Source of the DNA: Eumeta japonica
Lineage: Eukaryota; Arthropoda; Insecta; Lepidoptera; Psychidae
DNA: 64,000 nucleotides
Direction of reading: 5' to 3'
Assembly (NCBI GenBank): GCA_005406025.1
Contig: BGZK01000182.1
Location: forward strand, 434,001 to 498,000
Made by a program: the position numbers and the translations under genes. This document shows, piece by piece, positions 1-13,333 of the stretch (position 1 is the first letter of the stretch; every line of letters begins with the position of its first letter). Below the pieces are notes generated by a model, which was given only the letters and a program-made list of their open reading frames with translations, did no database searches and was not told where the DNA came from.

Positions 1-2529
1 TGACCCCAACTCCACTGTATTTAAAAATTTTATCTGTATTTCTGTATGTCTTTTATAACTTAAGAACATTTTGACCGATCTTCATGAAAATTGATATACA
101 ATAAGAACACACATAATTGTGCAAATAAAAGTTAGTATATATACATATAATTTAATGAAAGGGTCAGTCTGTTTATTTGCTCGGGCTAATCTCCGTGTTG
201 GCTAAACAAATTCTCACCAAATTATAAACAAAACTATATTATGTTATGAAACAAGAAAGAGAATAACTATTTACATTTATCTGCACTAATAAATGAAACG
301 GTGAATATGATATGTATATTTATGTACAATTTGTCATAAATATTTATTCCATGTCCCGCCTAATCTGTGTTTATCATTTTTAAACATTTATTCTGACTGT
401 CTGTCGATAAAGTGTCTGTTTTGTTTTTTTATTGACGTGATAACATGTAATAAATCGATGAACGCCGGCTGCACTCACGAAAAAGCATGACTCATTGTCG
501 CGTTCCGCCTGAGCCGTGCGTGCGAGCGAGAGCACGAAACAAGCGATAGAGAGGCACGATCGGCCTAAGCATTAGGCTTGTGACGCATCTATCTCTCTTC
601 CACTCTATCGGTCGATGGAGTGGAAGAGAAATACAAAATAATTATCATTATTTTGTATCTCTCATGATGATATAATTATCATTACTAGATGATATAAAAT
701 AATGATAATTCAGTGATGATAATCCAATTCAATTCATGAAAGTATGCAATTTTTCATCAATGTTTTCTTATGACGTTATCACGTAAAATTATCGTCCGTA
801 AACCGACTTTACACACAACCAATTTTTTTGGTTGTCCGAACTAATCTCCGAGAAGACTGAAAGGTTTGAAATCAAACTTTCCAAAAAGAACAGACTATAT
901 TCAATGACTACGTATTGCGCTCACTTTTCTTTGCGTCCCTAAACCATTCATCCGACCACAATGAAATTGACGATTTATTGTACGTACGAACGGGAATGAT
1001 CGACCCTATAAACAAGATGAAGGAAATTATTCTATGTCCACCCGGACGGCGACTGGTTGCACAATAAAATGGTAGTATAACCAATTTATTTTAAAGAGAT
1101 ACGTAACGACGCAGGTGTTTTATTACATGCCCAATCCGAGAATAGCGAAAATGAAGAGTCGTCCTTCAAGCTAACAGCTCGAAACGTATGACCATAACGT
1201 GATTTTTTATCGCGACACGGAACCGTACGCCGCGCCGCCATAAAAAGATGAATAAAATTGCAATTTTTTGTAGGACGTAACGAGTAGTGCCTAATAATAA
1301 ATGGCCTCGGAATATGAAAGTTGAAGTGGGCATCGGTGGTCTGACCGATGCAAAATCTTGCTCGGATATCATACCTATCGGACAATTATTCATGGATTTA
1401 CGATCTGCCAATAAGCATTATAGACTACGATCCGGCATTAAAAAAAAATGAGAAAAGTATACACTCCTCTCTTAATGGAATGATATAGCATATATAAAAG
1501 AACCACTATGACAAAGACAGTAAAATTATTACGTAGAATCCGGCTATGGTTGACGGTGATTGATCAGTAATGAGTCAATTTTGCCTATCGATCAAAAGTT
1601 TAAAGAGAGCTACAAAATATACCACCATATAATACAAATTTTATGTACCTACACAATTGTTTAGCTTTGTGTAATAACGAATATGAATCAACATTAAATG
1701 TCTGGATGGTTAACAATAAATTATAGCACAAAAAAAAAATTATTAGAAATTTAATGAAATATAACTGCTGTAGAGCTTTTATAGGCAACCAGGGCCATAC
1801 TTTAATTATATCATATCTTATATTCTTTTTAAACGTCAACTTATTCTACTAACAGATCCTGTATCACATACCACCGAAGGATACGCCTTTGTCTTTTTAT
1901 TTCTGATTGAGGAGCAAACCTTCCGCGCTGATCCAGCGAAGGTCGGGGGCTGTCGATCACCTTCGCGATCACCGTCATTATAACATCCACCAGCGACGAC
2001 GTAAGAACTCGCCGAAACACAGAACAAGAAACAAGAACAAAAAATTAACTTTTATTTTATCAATGACCAGAATAGAACCTTTTACATTCTAATTCGAAGT
2101 CGACACCTCACTCGATGAGCCACCGCTCTTTTGTATGCCATAGATTAAATGAGATTACTCTAGCGTAGGATTTTAGTCTGTTGCCTGCTGAAGTACAACG
2201 AAATGGGCGGTTTAAGCTGTCATAAAATTAATAACAGAAATCGTAACATTTGATAAAATCACTTGGTTCTAATGGTTTTTGTATGCAAATGGCAATAAAT
2301 CTATTATATAATCGTGCATTGGTATCATCCAATTTTAAATTCATCTTAATATTTATTAACTTTGCAAATACACTACAGAATAAATAGGATTTTCTACATA
2401 TTGGAGAAAAACTTTTATAAGTATGTTGGACGATTATCGGATAAATAAAATTTTATGAATTACTTGCCTCATCGACATGCTGATGTTTATATAATATATT
2501 ATATGAATGTTTATATAATATGATATATA
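1..2529. other. Intergenic, AT-rich; no gene seen
   Basis: No reading frame here shows a recognisable domain or coding-like composition; the small open frames are chance. The one distinct patch is about 480-660, which is richer in CpG and contains several small inverted repeats: GCCTAA/TTAGGC around 564-578, CTCTTCCACTC (595-605) against 618-628, and ATACAAAATAAT (631-642) against 647-658. A second GC-richer patch lies at about 1890-2010 and shows no supported coding exon. Confidence 0.6.
631..658. repeat. Short perfect hairpin
   Basis: Arms 631-642 and 647-658 are exact reverse complements (12 bp) around a 4-base loop. A second hairpin with 11-bp arms (595-605 and 618-628) sits immediately upstream, so about 70 bp are almost entirely self-complementary. 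No function is evident. It belongs to the set of hairpins discussed in the findings. Confidence 0.8.
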
Positions 2530-4934
2530 TCCTTGCTTCCTTACAAATATTATAAATGTGAAAGTAACTCTGTCTGTCTGTCTGTCTGTCGCTCTTTCAC
2601 GCCTAAACTACTGAACTGATTGAAATGAAATTTGGTACACAGATAGGCTGAAACCTGAGGAAGGATATAGACTACTTTTTTTTTCAAAATTCACCTCCAT
2701 GGGGTTAATTGGGGGAGGTCAAAGTTTGTATGGATAAACCATTTTATGGAGTTTTATAAAAACTAGTATGGTGGTAGTTGACACTCTGGAATAACACATT
2801 TAATATTTTTTTCTAAAATTCCACCTTTATGGGGGAATGGGGGGGGTGAAAGTTTGTATGGAAGAACTTAGACCCCATTATGGATTTTATGGAGGAAGCG
2901 GGCACTCTGGAATGATATAAAAGCTAATTTTTTCATAGATCCAGCCCCATGGTGGTCATTTGGGGTCAAGTTTATATGGAAAAACTCGAACCGCTAAAAT
3001 TGATATTTATAAAATTTTCTTTGTGGTGGCTAGCACTCTATAATGACACAAGGGCATGGGGGTAAAGGGTTAATTTGTATGGAAGAATTCAGATCTGCAA
3101 ATAGGTACTTACCTACTTAACGAAAAGATCATTAAGTCAGTACCTACATTTCATTACTTACATAAAAAAATTATCTCTATTGCGATTTAATGTTCAAACT
3201 AAACTTTGATTTAATGGTATAATAACATAAAATAACCTCCTCCATGTTTCGTCAGTTCAACAGGGTTAAATAAATAACGGGTTAAGAGTGAAATAAAATT
3301 AAGCTTGAGAAGTTCCTTCATTCACAGATAGTTCTAGTTAAGTTTAATTTTCGTAACCATATTCTTTCAGAAAATATTTATTGTGTGTATAATAGAATAT
3401 TGTAAACATTGTTTAAATAAAACCTACATAATACACTACGCTATAACAAACCGAGTAATAGGTCCAAAAAATTGTTGTAAGGGTTGTGGGGGATGTTGTA
3501 TGGAAGTGTCGTCATTATTAAATATAGAAGCTTGAAACATATTTTTAATTTAGTAGAGGAAGAACAGCGCACTCAGTTTTAAAACTACCATTATACTTAA
3601 CTCATGAGGAAATGCCAGTATGTAACATTAACAAAAGCAGTGAACGCGGAAGAATGTTACAGCAGTGTAAGCTGTTGGTTTGGGATGAATATAACATGTC
3701 CCACAAAAGAGCAATCGAAGCTCTAGATCGCACAATCAAGGATATCAAAGGCAGCCGGGATATCATGGGAGGGATGGTGGTACTTTTAGCTGGTAACTTT
3801 AGACAGACCCTTCCGGTTATTACTAGGGGTACGCCGGCAGAAGAAATAAATGCCTGTTTGGAAGCATCTGTATTATGGGTACACGTTAAAAAGTTTTGTC
3901 TCACTACAAATTTGCGAGCACAACTTCATAATGACTCTCAAGCAGGGCAATATGCAGCAGCTCTTTTAAAAATTGGAGAAGATTGTATGCCATCTGACAG
4001 TAACGACATGATTACACTGAGTCATGATTTCTGTCTAATTGTCGATAGCACAGATCATCTAAAAAATAGTGTTTATCCTGATCTGTCAATAAGTATAGGC
4101 AATCGAGAATGGCTTTGCGAAAGGGCAATTTTGGCACCGACTAATGAGATTGTTAAGCAAATAAATGAACAAATCATGTCAGACGTGGAGGGGATGTTGT
4201 CGAATACCTATCAGTTGACAATGTTATGAACACTGAACAAGTCACACCATACCCTATAGAGTTCGTCAACTCTTTAGAGTTATCAGGAGTGCCTTCTCAT
4301 AAGTTGAGACTGAAAGTTGGTGTTCCAGTCCTATTAATGATAATCTTGACGCGCCAAGGTTATGTAATGGTACACGATTACAAATCACATATCTGGGGCG
4401 CAACATTATAAAAGCTACAATTATGACTGGAATGGCAAAAGGAGAAAATATTTTGATTCCCCGTATTCCAATAATTCCGACTGATTTGCTATTTCAATTT
4501 AAAAGAATGCAGTTTCCCCTAAAAACAGCATTTGCTATAACAATTAATAAAGCTCAAGGACAGACACTTAAAGTTACAGGAGTTCATTTAGAAAAAAAAA
4601 TGCTTTTCCCAAGGGCAACTGTATGTCGCATGTTCACGTGTATCAAATCCGCAAAATCTTTTTTGTTTTGACAAAAGATGGGAAAACAAAAAATATAGCT
4701 TATAAAAATGTACATAAATAATAAGATCATATAATACTTATAAATATAAATACTTAATATAGATACCTACAATATAAATATATACAATATAAATTAATAC
4801 ATTGATAATAAGCTCTTTGCAATGAAACAATTCAAATAGTGTCATATCAATAAAATAATAATTATCAACCTAAGTAATTAAAATACTATCCGAAGACACT
4901 ATATTCCACGCGAACGAAGTCGCGGGTACAGCTA

Positions 4935-4935
<1 letters not shown>
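2530..4935 (+). mobile_element. Deletion-derivative Helitron with decayed helicase
   Basis: The left end begins TCCTTGCTTCCTTAC after an A at 2529. The right end carries the lepidopteran Helitron 3' signature CGCGAACGAAGTCGCGGG followed by CTAG (4932-4935) and then T, so the insertion lies between A and T as expected. The left part (2540-3100) has GTCT repeats and the 'CGCCTAAACTACTGAACTGATTG' type of text (first 20 bases matter most) common in subterminal regions of moth Helitrons. The interior goes straight to the C-terminal half of a helicase, so the Rep domain and Walker A are gone. The 5' boundary is less certain than the 3' boundary. Confidence 0.7.
3550..4671 (+). pseudogene. Helitron helicase fragment (broken)
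   Basis: This is a remnant of the Pif1-like helicase of a Helitron, the enzyme that unwinds DNA during rolling-circle transposition. It reads from a GRTAHS-like motif near 3553, through Walker B-like LLVWDEYNM and the AGNFRQTLPVI motif, to ERAILAPTNE, then IEFVNSLELSG and the C-terminal AITINKAQGQT motif near 4540. Walker A and the entire Rep region are absent. At least two frame changes separate the pieces (around 4200-4230 and 4345-4420), and the last segment loses the usual VALSR ending. It differs clearly from the Helitron at 38.6-44.7 kb, so the two are separate lineages. It is certainly non-functional. Confidence 0.85.

Positions 4936-4969
<34 letters not shown>
4936..4969. repeat. (TA)n microsatellite
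   Basis: About 34 bp of alternating TA start at the base after the CTAG terminus of the upstream Helitron. The flanks on both sides of the element (2490-2530 and 4970-4992) share the words TTTATATAATATG, so the element apparently inserted into an AT-repeat tract. Confidence 0.9.
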
Positions 4970-4973
<4 letters not shown>

Positions 4974-6980
4974 GATGTTTATATAATATGAATTAACAGT
5001 ATATCTGAAAATTACATGTAAGAAGCATATGTATCTTTTTTGTGTACGTGAAAATTATAAATTTGAATGTAATTCAATTATAAAATCGTAATTGTTTTGT
5101 TTAAATTAAGTTTTTCAATTGAGACCTTTGTATGTACATTGACGTTTATTGCAAATTCACTTTGCTCGCACAACCTAAGTCGTTTTCGATTAATAAATAA
5201 CCCATACAAAAATGTGCATAATTGTTGATCGGATTGTCGATGAATAATTATGATACCGATATGGAAACTAGTTATTTATTAAAGATTTTAATATACAAAT
5301 TTTCATATTTTATTTTACAAATATATTGAAACTCAAGAAAAAATCAATGTTATTTCATAGTTTTTAAGTTGTCACCTCTGTCGGCAGTCCCCGATGACTC
5401 CTTTTCATATTATTTTTTTTATATACAAGTTTTATTCTATGAATATTCTAGATTACACAGAATCTTGCCATCACCAGAGCGAGACCTGGTAGATATTATG
5501 CGTGGTGTTGGCTACAGATGACGCTGGATCATTTGTCACGGAGATTGGAAAGGAGACTCGTGTCAAAAGCCCGAATTTCGTCTCATCATTACGTCTTTTC
5601 TCATTTACCATTGTCGAAAATATAATGAGTTTATTTGCTACACGTGTATAAATTTAATATCAAACACCTTCACAAACACCCTGAAAGTACAATGCTTAAA
5701 TGCAAAAAATCCGCTTCAGTATTCTTGTCGCCGCAAAAATAGAAATGTAGTCTATCGATTGATTTCAGATTCTAACACAACGTTCGTTTCGAATTAGCAC
5801 GTTATGTTTTTTTTATTCTATATCACTGCCTTTTTGTCTCTGACTCCGTACCATGTACATGTTTAGCCATATGCATTTTATTTTGATACTAACATTTGCC
5901 GCGGCTTCGTACCATTCGATATACGGCGACCGATAGCCGTATCGAAATTGAAAGCGCGAAAGGGAGTGGAACCCCGAGAGACGTGATCGGGACCGTAATC
6001 AAGAATAGCACCGAGTACAAAATTAGAAGCGGCAACACGTTCGCGACTGACAGCAGGTTCGATCAATATGAAAGTCGAAGCAGTGCATTTTTATGCCTAT
6101 ATACGTGTATAACGATATTAAATGTCGGACGAATGGAAACGGAGAAGTAAAAATGTGTGTAGCAAGGTGCACCCATGCTAGTGATGTTTAATTTTTGAAA
6201 GTGTATTTACTTATCTAAGAGCAAATGTGGCGACTGAGGAAGGCAAGGATTGGAGGCCTGATTCCTGAAATTTATTTGTAGATCAGACGTGAAAACTGAA
6301 CATAAATTTCTAAAATAAAATTCATATTCCATTTTATGCCTTTAAGGATTTATTTTCCGAAAGCGCTAAGGGCTAAGCTGAAACCGGAAAGTTAGTTTGG
6401 ACATGAAATCGCAAAATGTATGACTATTGCTTCTACTAGATCTAACTTTAGGATCTATTAGACCGTATCCAAACAAAACATTCGAAGCAAAGGAAAAAAT
6501 GTCTTCTCGAAACATTCGACGAACACCGGAGAGGCCATTCTAGGAATGATCGTTTGATGTCGGTATTTGTGAACCTCTATTTAATTCATTAGTTCTGTTA
6601 TTTGTTGCCCAAACAAAACTTAATATCCCTAAGTATTATGTATGTTCTTAGAAAACCGAAGTATCGGATCTATAAGAAAAAACAGACATTATGTCTAAAG
6701 ATATCTATAGAATAGAATGCCAATATTAATATAGTTCAATAATTCACTAGTTCACTAATATTGGCATATTGTTAGGAAATTTTGTTAGGAAAACTCGATT
6801 AACAGTAATCTGTTAATCGAGTTTTCCTAACAAATAATTCAATGAGAAGTGTATGTTTAGTTATTTTACAGCAACAAAATAAATAATAATAATAATGATG
6901 AAAATACTGGCGCAATTCTTTTATAGCTACATTAAATATTAATCTAACAGCCTCTTCCACTATCTCCTTTTAAAATGACA
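4970..6980. other. Intergenic; degenerate repeat and hairpins
   Basis: No gene is supported. About 5890-6075 is a GC-richer patch with TCGGGACCG/ATTGAAAGCG-like words that resemble the degenerate GATCCC/ATTCCG repeat family found elsewhere in the window. Two hairpins lie at 6717-6767 (12-bp arms) and 6781-6834. Confidence 0.5.
6781..6834. repeat. 25-bp perfect hairpin, 4-nt loop
   Basis: Arms 6781-6805 and 6810-6834 are exact reverse complements (25 bp) around the loop TAAT. A separate 12-bp hairpin lies just upstream (6717-6728 with 6756-6767). The sequence is unrelated to the other hairpins in the window, so this is not a dispersed family. Confidence 0.95.
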
Positions 6981-7170
6981 TTTAATTAAAAGTAATTTTT
7001 AAAATAAAATTTGCGTACCATGTCCTCGTTTTAACGATAGTTCAGGCTAAAACCCATTAAAAGAAAGGCATGGAACGCAAAATTAATTTTGAAAGTTAGT
7101 TTTTGTTAAAAGTGAGTTGTTGTGAGTTGTTTTGTTAAAAGGTGGGGAGGCCCTAAATCTGATTTTACAA
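6981..7170. mobile_element. Foldback MITE, copy 1
   Basis: The left half (AAAAGTAATTTTTAAAATAA, then TTTGCGTACCATGTCCTCG) is the imperfect inverse of the right half (GGCATGGAACGCAAAATTAA, then AAAGTTAGTTTTTGTTAAAA). The inverted arms are roughly 55-60 bp, around a centre with AGGCTAAAACCC. A second copy lies at 25,761-25,950. The similarity continues past the foldback into a GGTGG(G/A)...GGC..TAAATCT segment, so the unit is close to 190 bp. No transposase or clear target duplication is visible. Confidence 0.65.
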
Positions 7171-8355
7171 CAGAGTTATGCCTTATTTTAAGAATTTTTA
7201 ATAAATTTATAATGCATTTCCTATAGAATTACTATACACCATAAATAAAATCGTAACAACAATTTTACTGCTCCTAAAAATATTCATTTACGTCCCTCAA
7301 GATCCGAAACAATTCATCTGATTTCATTGATACTACGATATCATTAGTTTTGTGTCGATCAAGGAATATCACTGTTAGCATATTAATCAAATGTCACTCT
7401 AAACCAAAATTCGGGACGGCGGCCACTGTAGGCCAATAATGTGACAAACAAAAATGAAAACAATTAATCCTATCCGAATCGTGACTTTGAACAGCTCTTT
7501 TAAAACACGCCGAAATCACTTAATCCGTTTTTGATTTCAAGGAACAGGTCAGCATCAAGAAGAATTAAGAATTCTCGATTCATTCATTAACATCTTTAAA
7601 AGTATATCGTAAAATTTAACAATTGCCAGTAAACGGAGGTTTATGATGGAATCGCAAGACATGCAAAGTTCCTATATTGAGTCAACTCGTTTGGACAATC
7701 CTGAGAATAAATATTTTATATACGATTATACCAAGACGGTGGCAGCTACACATGATAATTTTATCATAACAACTAATAGCTTATAAAACTTCTTCCACTA
7801 AACTTTCGGACATGAGTAATGTATGATCACAACTTGGCAAATACTAATTATTTTGAAAGTGGCCATCACGCGGCAAATACCCTATTCCGTTAGTCTTTCA
7901 CATTGGCCTAAAAAACTATTTATAATAAAAAAAATTTAATCTATTGCAAAAAAAAAGGAAGCTACATAATGTAAATCAAGTTTGACCATAATTATGATTT
8001 GGGACTACGCTATACTGTTGTAATATATATCATATTATATTAGGTCACAGTATAAGCATATTATTATAAGTTATAGCGATCTTTTAAGCAATAGAAAGAC
8101 GTATTTGGTCTTGTTTGCTTGCTTGGTATTAAGAAAAAAGGCAAAACGCAAAGAACCTGGATATTAAATAACATTAAATGTAAATTTAAAATTTCACAAT
8201 GCTATAATATATAGCACATCAATAGTGTATAGCACATCTGGTGTGAACATACGCAACTGCTTGTATCGGATAATATATATTTGATATTATACTTGATATT
8301 ATAGTACTTCGTTATTATAGTATAGTACTTTGATATTATAGTACTATATATTATA
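7171..8355. other. Intergenic; small AT tandem repeats at right
   Basis: No gene is supported. About 8205-8355 contains short irregular direct repeats of TATAGCACATC and GATATTATAGTACTT, which abut the short Helitron that follows. Confidence 0.5.
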
Positions 8356-8556
8356 CTAGCTGTCCCGCCCGCTTCGCTGGGTAATTTTTATATATAAATA
8401 AAATGGCGAAGGATTTACGGAATTCGAAAAATGACTAGTCTAGAACCATCTACAAATCATCCCGCATCGAATAGTCCTAGTCCCACGTCTATACGTTTAG
8501 TAGTTTTTACGTGATTGGCGAACAAAGACAACCTATTTTCATTATATATGTATAGA
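8356..8556 (-). mobile_element. Short non-autonomous Helitron
   Basis: Read on the minus strand, the element begins TCTATACATATATAATGAAA after an A (8557). It ends with CCCAGCGAAGCGGGCGGGAC followed by AGCTAG (CTAG at 8359-8356) and then T. TC start, GC-rich subterminal hairpin, CTAG end and A/T insertion site are all present. At 201 bp with no open frame it can only be mobilised in trans. Confidence 0.75.
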
Positions 8557-11500
8557 TGTAGTGCTATAATATACGCTAAGTGCAAAGTAAATGGGAAGAA
8601 TAATGAGAAATTTTGAATAAATTATATGCAACTTCATTAAAATTATCAATATTTTCGGAGTGAGGCACAATATCTATTATAGGAAATTAAACAATAATGC
8701 ATAAATAATCTGCTAAATAAAAGTTGAATAATTAACTGTGATAACGTTATAAAGATTTAATTGCCGGCGCAAATTGGTTACACGTGGTCGGTTCGGACTT
8801 CACAGTATAACAGCTGCAAGGATATTTAGTTGAATTTTACAAAATTTTAGCCTCCGCCGTAAAGAATTTAGCTTTTTTTGAGTAAACTGTATTATATAAT
8901 ATTTAAGTTTTTCGTTCAATATAAAGAAAAATATTTTACCCATAATTGATATTTATTATAATTATTTAAGCAACAATAGATATTCCACAAAGAACTCTTT
9001 TTTCATTATTATTCCAGAAGAGATTAATAATTATTTTCATTATGAAAAGTAAAACGATACAAAATTATATTGTTGCTGTTTGCTTGTAGTTGTGTTGTAG
9101 AAGTAGAAATATTCATTAATAATAATAATTAAAAAAAAAAAACAACTTTATAATAATTGTTTTTATTATTTCATAAACATGTAAATATCGAATAAATCCC
9201 GAAAAGTTGCGGACTCTAGGCAGCGTTAATGTGCACATAGCCAACAGCGTAGTCTGAAACCACTTTAAAGATATGGCTTCCTTAATCTCATGTAATAAAA
9301 AGCAGTCGGGAGCCTTATGTCTGAATAATTGAAAAATGTACATTTTATTGATGAAATTAGTCCACGTGTATCTAATATCACCTAATAAAGGACTAAAAGA
9401 ACTAGGTTTTTATTTAATTTCTTCCCTATTTATATTTTTTTTTCCCAGTCAGCATTTATTGAAACAATTTGTATTCTATTGTAACGGAACCACAAGAGAA
9501 AAGCATAATGCACATTTTCTGCCGACAATTATAAATGTTAGGAAAGCGAGTCGAGTTATTCAGTATTTTTGAAATTCAAGCAACTATTCGCTTGATACAC
9601 ATATAGTACTATCATTAACAACAAACGGAGCAGGATAAACTAAGCAGTTGAATGGACATGCCATCTGAGAAAAGTACAGTAGTCTGAACAATCGAGTACG
9701 ACGACCTTCTGTTAAAGCGAGCTATCGCCACTGGCAATCATCGACAGCTAGATTAGTACTGAGAGACTAAGAAATTTAATGTTGTAGATGTCGCGCCCGT
9801 CCAAAAAGCATGTTCTTACGGAAAACTTAAATTTACCTTTACCCGTTTGCAATATTCGGGTCGTATACAGAGACGTTTGAGTTTTGTTTTTGAGGTAAGT
9901 AATTCTGTGAAATTAAATATGAATACAGTCAAGGTCGCGCATGCAACTGCAATTATGACATTTATAAGCTGTTATGGAAATTAAACTGCACTTCTCTGGT
10001 TACGACATTTAATTTTATTACGCCCTTTGTTTTTCGGCAAAATTTCTGGTATGACGTGTTGAAACCTACACTAAATATGTCACTCGTAAAAGTTATTCAT
10101 ATAATATTAAACGATCAATTAGATAAGAACTTGCTGGAATTTTAAAGTAATTGTACCTTATTGCTACATTGTTCTCAACAAAAAATGGCACTACATGATA
10201 TAGAGTAGAGACGATATTACACAAATAAAAAGCATAAGTATATTTTGCATATTAATTTGCATAAAAATAAATATAAGAAACTTTTCTCATTGAAAGTTAT
10301 CATATTCCCACGATAAATTGGAAATATGCCAAGCAAAGCTCGGTTGCCCAAGTTTTCTGAATTGACAAAGAATTGACAAAAAAATTAAAAATATAATCAC
10401 AATAAAGCAGGTATAGAATATTATTTTGTAATAGTATTACACATGCGGTTTATAACTTAAGCTCACTAATTACAATTTGCATCTTTGATGAATAACTTAA
10501 TTATCACTTAAATCAAATATTCATACATTATATACTCTTTGGAAAAACAATGTACATGGTAATGATTTCGTAGTTCGATAATGAAAACCATTGAAAGTTA
10601 TGCTCAGTTCGCGCAATCTGATATTTAAAAAGCATTAAGCTTTATTCACTGCATGGATTTTACGAAGATTTGCATTAAAAAAATGCATACGCATGCATAA
10701 TTAACTGCAAATAGCTTACCTACATAACATCAAACCACTTCAAGGAATGCTTCAAAGAATCTTTTTGAAGTAAACATGCAATTTACATTGCTATTATTAG
10801 GAAGGACAGCATTGAAGCTTCAGACCTTCTTGTTGTTATATCTTACAAAAAAATTGTAGAAGTCTACAATCAGAAACGATGTGGAGCATGGGGGTCTCTT
10901 CGTTTACATTAAAATTTTCTTGAAGCATTTTTGGGCAATAGACAACCCGATGTAAACATTCTGTAGACCAATTTTTACGCCTATCAACGACAATGAAATG
11001 GTAACAGCTTTTTATAATCGTTTATTATTTGGTAAACAATATTTTACATCTGCTGCTTTCGTAGAACAATATATCGAATTAGGATCGGCATTAGATTTTT
11101 ATTAAAAAAAATTGTTCATGTCATAGTGAATACTATATAATAACTTTTTACGTAACTCAATATATTGATAAATATTTAGATTTTGGAATCATAAATACAA
11201 CTAAGGCCGCTAGCAACCAAAAAGCAAACAACCGTACATTATCAACATTTATTAGATGAAGAAGTACAAGAAATATATGAATAATGTTTACGTTAACAAT
11301 TTCGTTCATTGTTAAAATGGTGTATTTTTATTTTAACGTACAATGTTATTTTTAAACTTGAATGATCGAAATATTCTTGTATTTTCTTAATATCACGACA
11401 AAATGTAACCAGAATTTAAGTATAATATTTATGTATCGTGTTTTTTTTTTAAATTAATGTACAATATATATACTTCGCTAGATATTTATTTAGCGATTAT

Positions 11501-12765
11501 TTTTTCTCTACACGTTCAAAAACCCAGCAACTCTATTACATTTTAATATATTTGTCAATATATTTTATATGTAAACAAAATATTTTTATGTGATTTTCAA
11601 TTTCACAAGCTCGGAACGGTATTAAGCTAATACACGAAATATTGTTTCTTAAAATAGTCTTCGTTTGTCCAAGAAATTTCAAATTTTATAATAAACAAAA
11701 CCAACTGATAAAAGACATCATAACAACTGGTATCAGAAATCGGTTATTTCAAGTAATTAATGCTAAAGCTATTCGAGAAAATGTTGGTAAGAATGTAATC
11801 TAATACAGTTTCCGATGATATTGATCGGAACCAAGGCCACAATGGACCGTAGAGATCAGGAATAAATAGAATAGAATATCAATTTATTTCAATTCTACAG
11901 CTTTAAACTGTGGGTCGCCAGTTTATAACTGAAATGAAGTATGTTGATCTGGAATTTATTGAGAGAATTTATAAAATATCACTACTCTGAAGCGATCGCT
12001 AATTTTTGAGAAATAAAGAGACAAGAAGTTAGATTATCTTTCATTAATCTTCGTGGTTATTAGCACATTTTTTTAATTTTAACTTTTTCTTAGAGAGCTT
12101 CAACTTAAACATCTAATAATTGTAATAGGTTTTTGAAAACGATTTTATTATCGTTGGTCAATTATTGAAAATCATTTTATCACACATCACATTACGATTC
12201 GCTTTGAATCATTCGACGCATACAAAAATTTAAAGTTTTACTTATATCTTTTAATTGTATTAAGTGGTTAACATAATTAAAATAATATCGTAACCATTTA
12301 ATACAATTGTAAAATGGGGTAAAAAATGTTGAAGCTTTTACAATAACATAAAACACAATGATTTTTTTAATGATTTCACATAGATTTTTGTTTTATCGAC
12401 GTTAATAAACACTCCCCATGTTCACACTTAATAAGATTTTTGACCTTATTTTGGGATTTATACGTTACAATAGCGGAGGACCGTATTTTGAACATCATTC
12501 TGTCTATCTCCTGAGGTTACAATCTCGAATTAAATATAGTGCGCTTTCTGAATTCATTCAGTCATTTGCTCATATATCAGGCACGCGCGCTCAGCTTACT
12601 TATATTTGTATTCGCTCTTTGTGTTGTATGCGATCGACGCATTTCCTCCTGATATTATTGTAATGAGAAGGTAATGTTGAGACCCATTTTCGTGGCTAGG
12701 TACGACTAGGTCGCGACCCATCGAGTGAGACACACCGCTCTAATATAGCGTCGATTGTAGTATGA
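8557..12765. other. Intergenic, AT-rich; nothing recognised
   Basis: About 4.2 kb with no supported gene, RNA or complete element. A GAG|GTAAGT splice-donor-like site occurs near 9893 after a moderately GC-rich stretch (9650-9890). This could be a non-coding first exon, but nothing else supports that. Confidence 0.5.
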
Positions 12766-13333
12766 TACGATACTAGTATGATAGTTATTCACACGTGTAC
12801 ACATATAACATAACGAAACAGTAAAATCCGGCGTGTCTGTGCGTTGAAGATGTGTATAAAAATTGGAGAGGAGTCTATAAAAGAAAGGTAGTATGAAAAT
12901 AACGATGTTCAAATTTTTTGTCTGTCCGTCTGTCTGTCTGTGTGTTCGCGCACACCTCTGAAATTACCGAACGGATTTCAATCCGGATTTCACAGATAGA
13001 TAGAGCTTGGCTTGAATGAGAATACAGATTTTACGTTTAGATGTAAGAAAAAAATGTTATGCAAATTTAAAAAGTCTATCTTGAGAAGTTGCAAGGGAAA
13101 TAATAATTACTGACGTCGAAGAACGCTGAAAACGTCACAACAAGAAGGAACAACAACTTTTAAAATAAAAAAAGAGCAACCTGCAGTCGACCTTTTAATC
13201 AGGAGGTGCTCGACTTATTAAAAAATATACAAGGATGGAGGGTAGTGAATAAAGTGAATGAGGGGTTGAGCTGCGGTAAAAACTATGTAATAGACCGAAT
13301 CCCGCACGGTTAAATCCGCTGGCGTAAAGCTAG
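12766..13333 (+). mobile_element. Helitron-like interspersed repeat, copy A
   Basis: It contains TTTTTTGTCTGTCCGTCTGT and ACCGAACGGATTTCAATCCG-type text. It ends CGCTGGCGTAAAG-CTAG (13330-13333) followed by T, a Helitron-type 3' end. It is homologous along its length to 57,450-57,995: CGGCGTGTCTGTGCGTTGAA matches CGGTGCGTCTACACATTGAA, and AAATAATAATTACTGACGTC matches AAATAATAATTGCTAGTCTC. The 5' end is not defined. Confidence 0.6.

Noticed and set aside
1086..1411. Overlapping small minus-strand open frames near the left end
   Set aside because: No domain, no codon-like composition and no splice or promoter support; consistent with chance in AT-rich DNA.
5878..6150. Overlapping open frames on both strands
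   Set aside because: They lie in a degenerate GATCGG-type repeat patch; open frames on both strands reflect composition, not genes.
9650..9895. Possible non-coding first exon with a strong GTAAGT donor near 9893
   Set aside because: A single good donor in 4 kb of AT-rich DNA is expected by chance; no partner exon or coding sequence was found.
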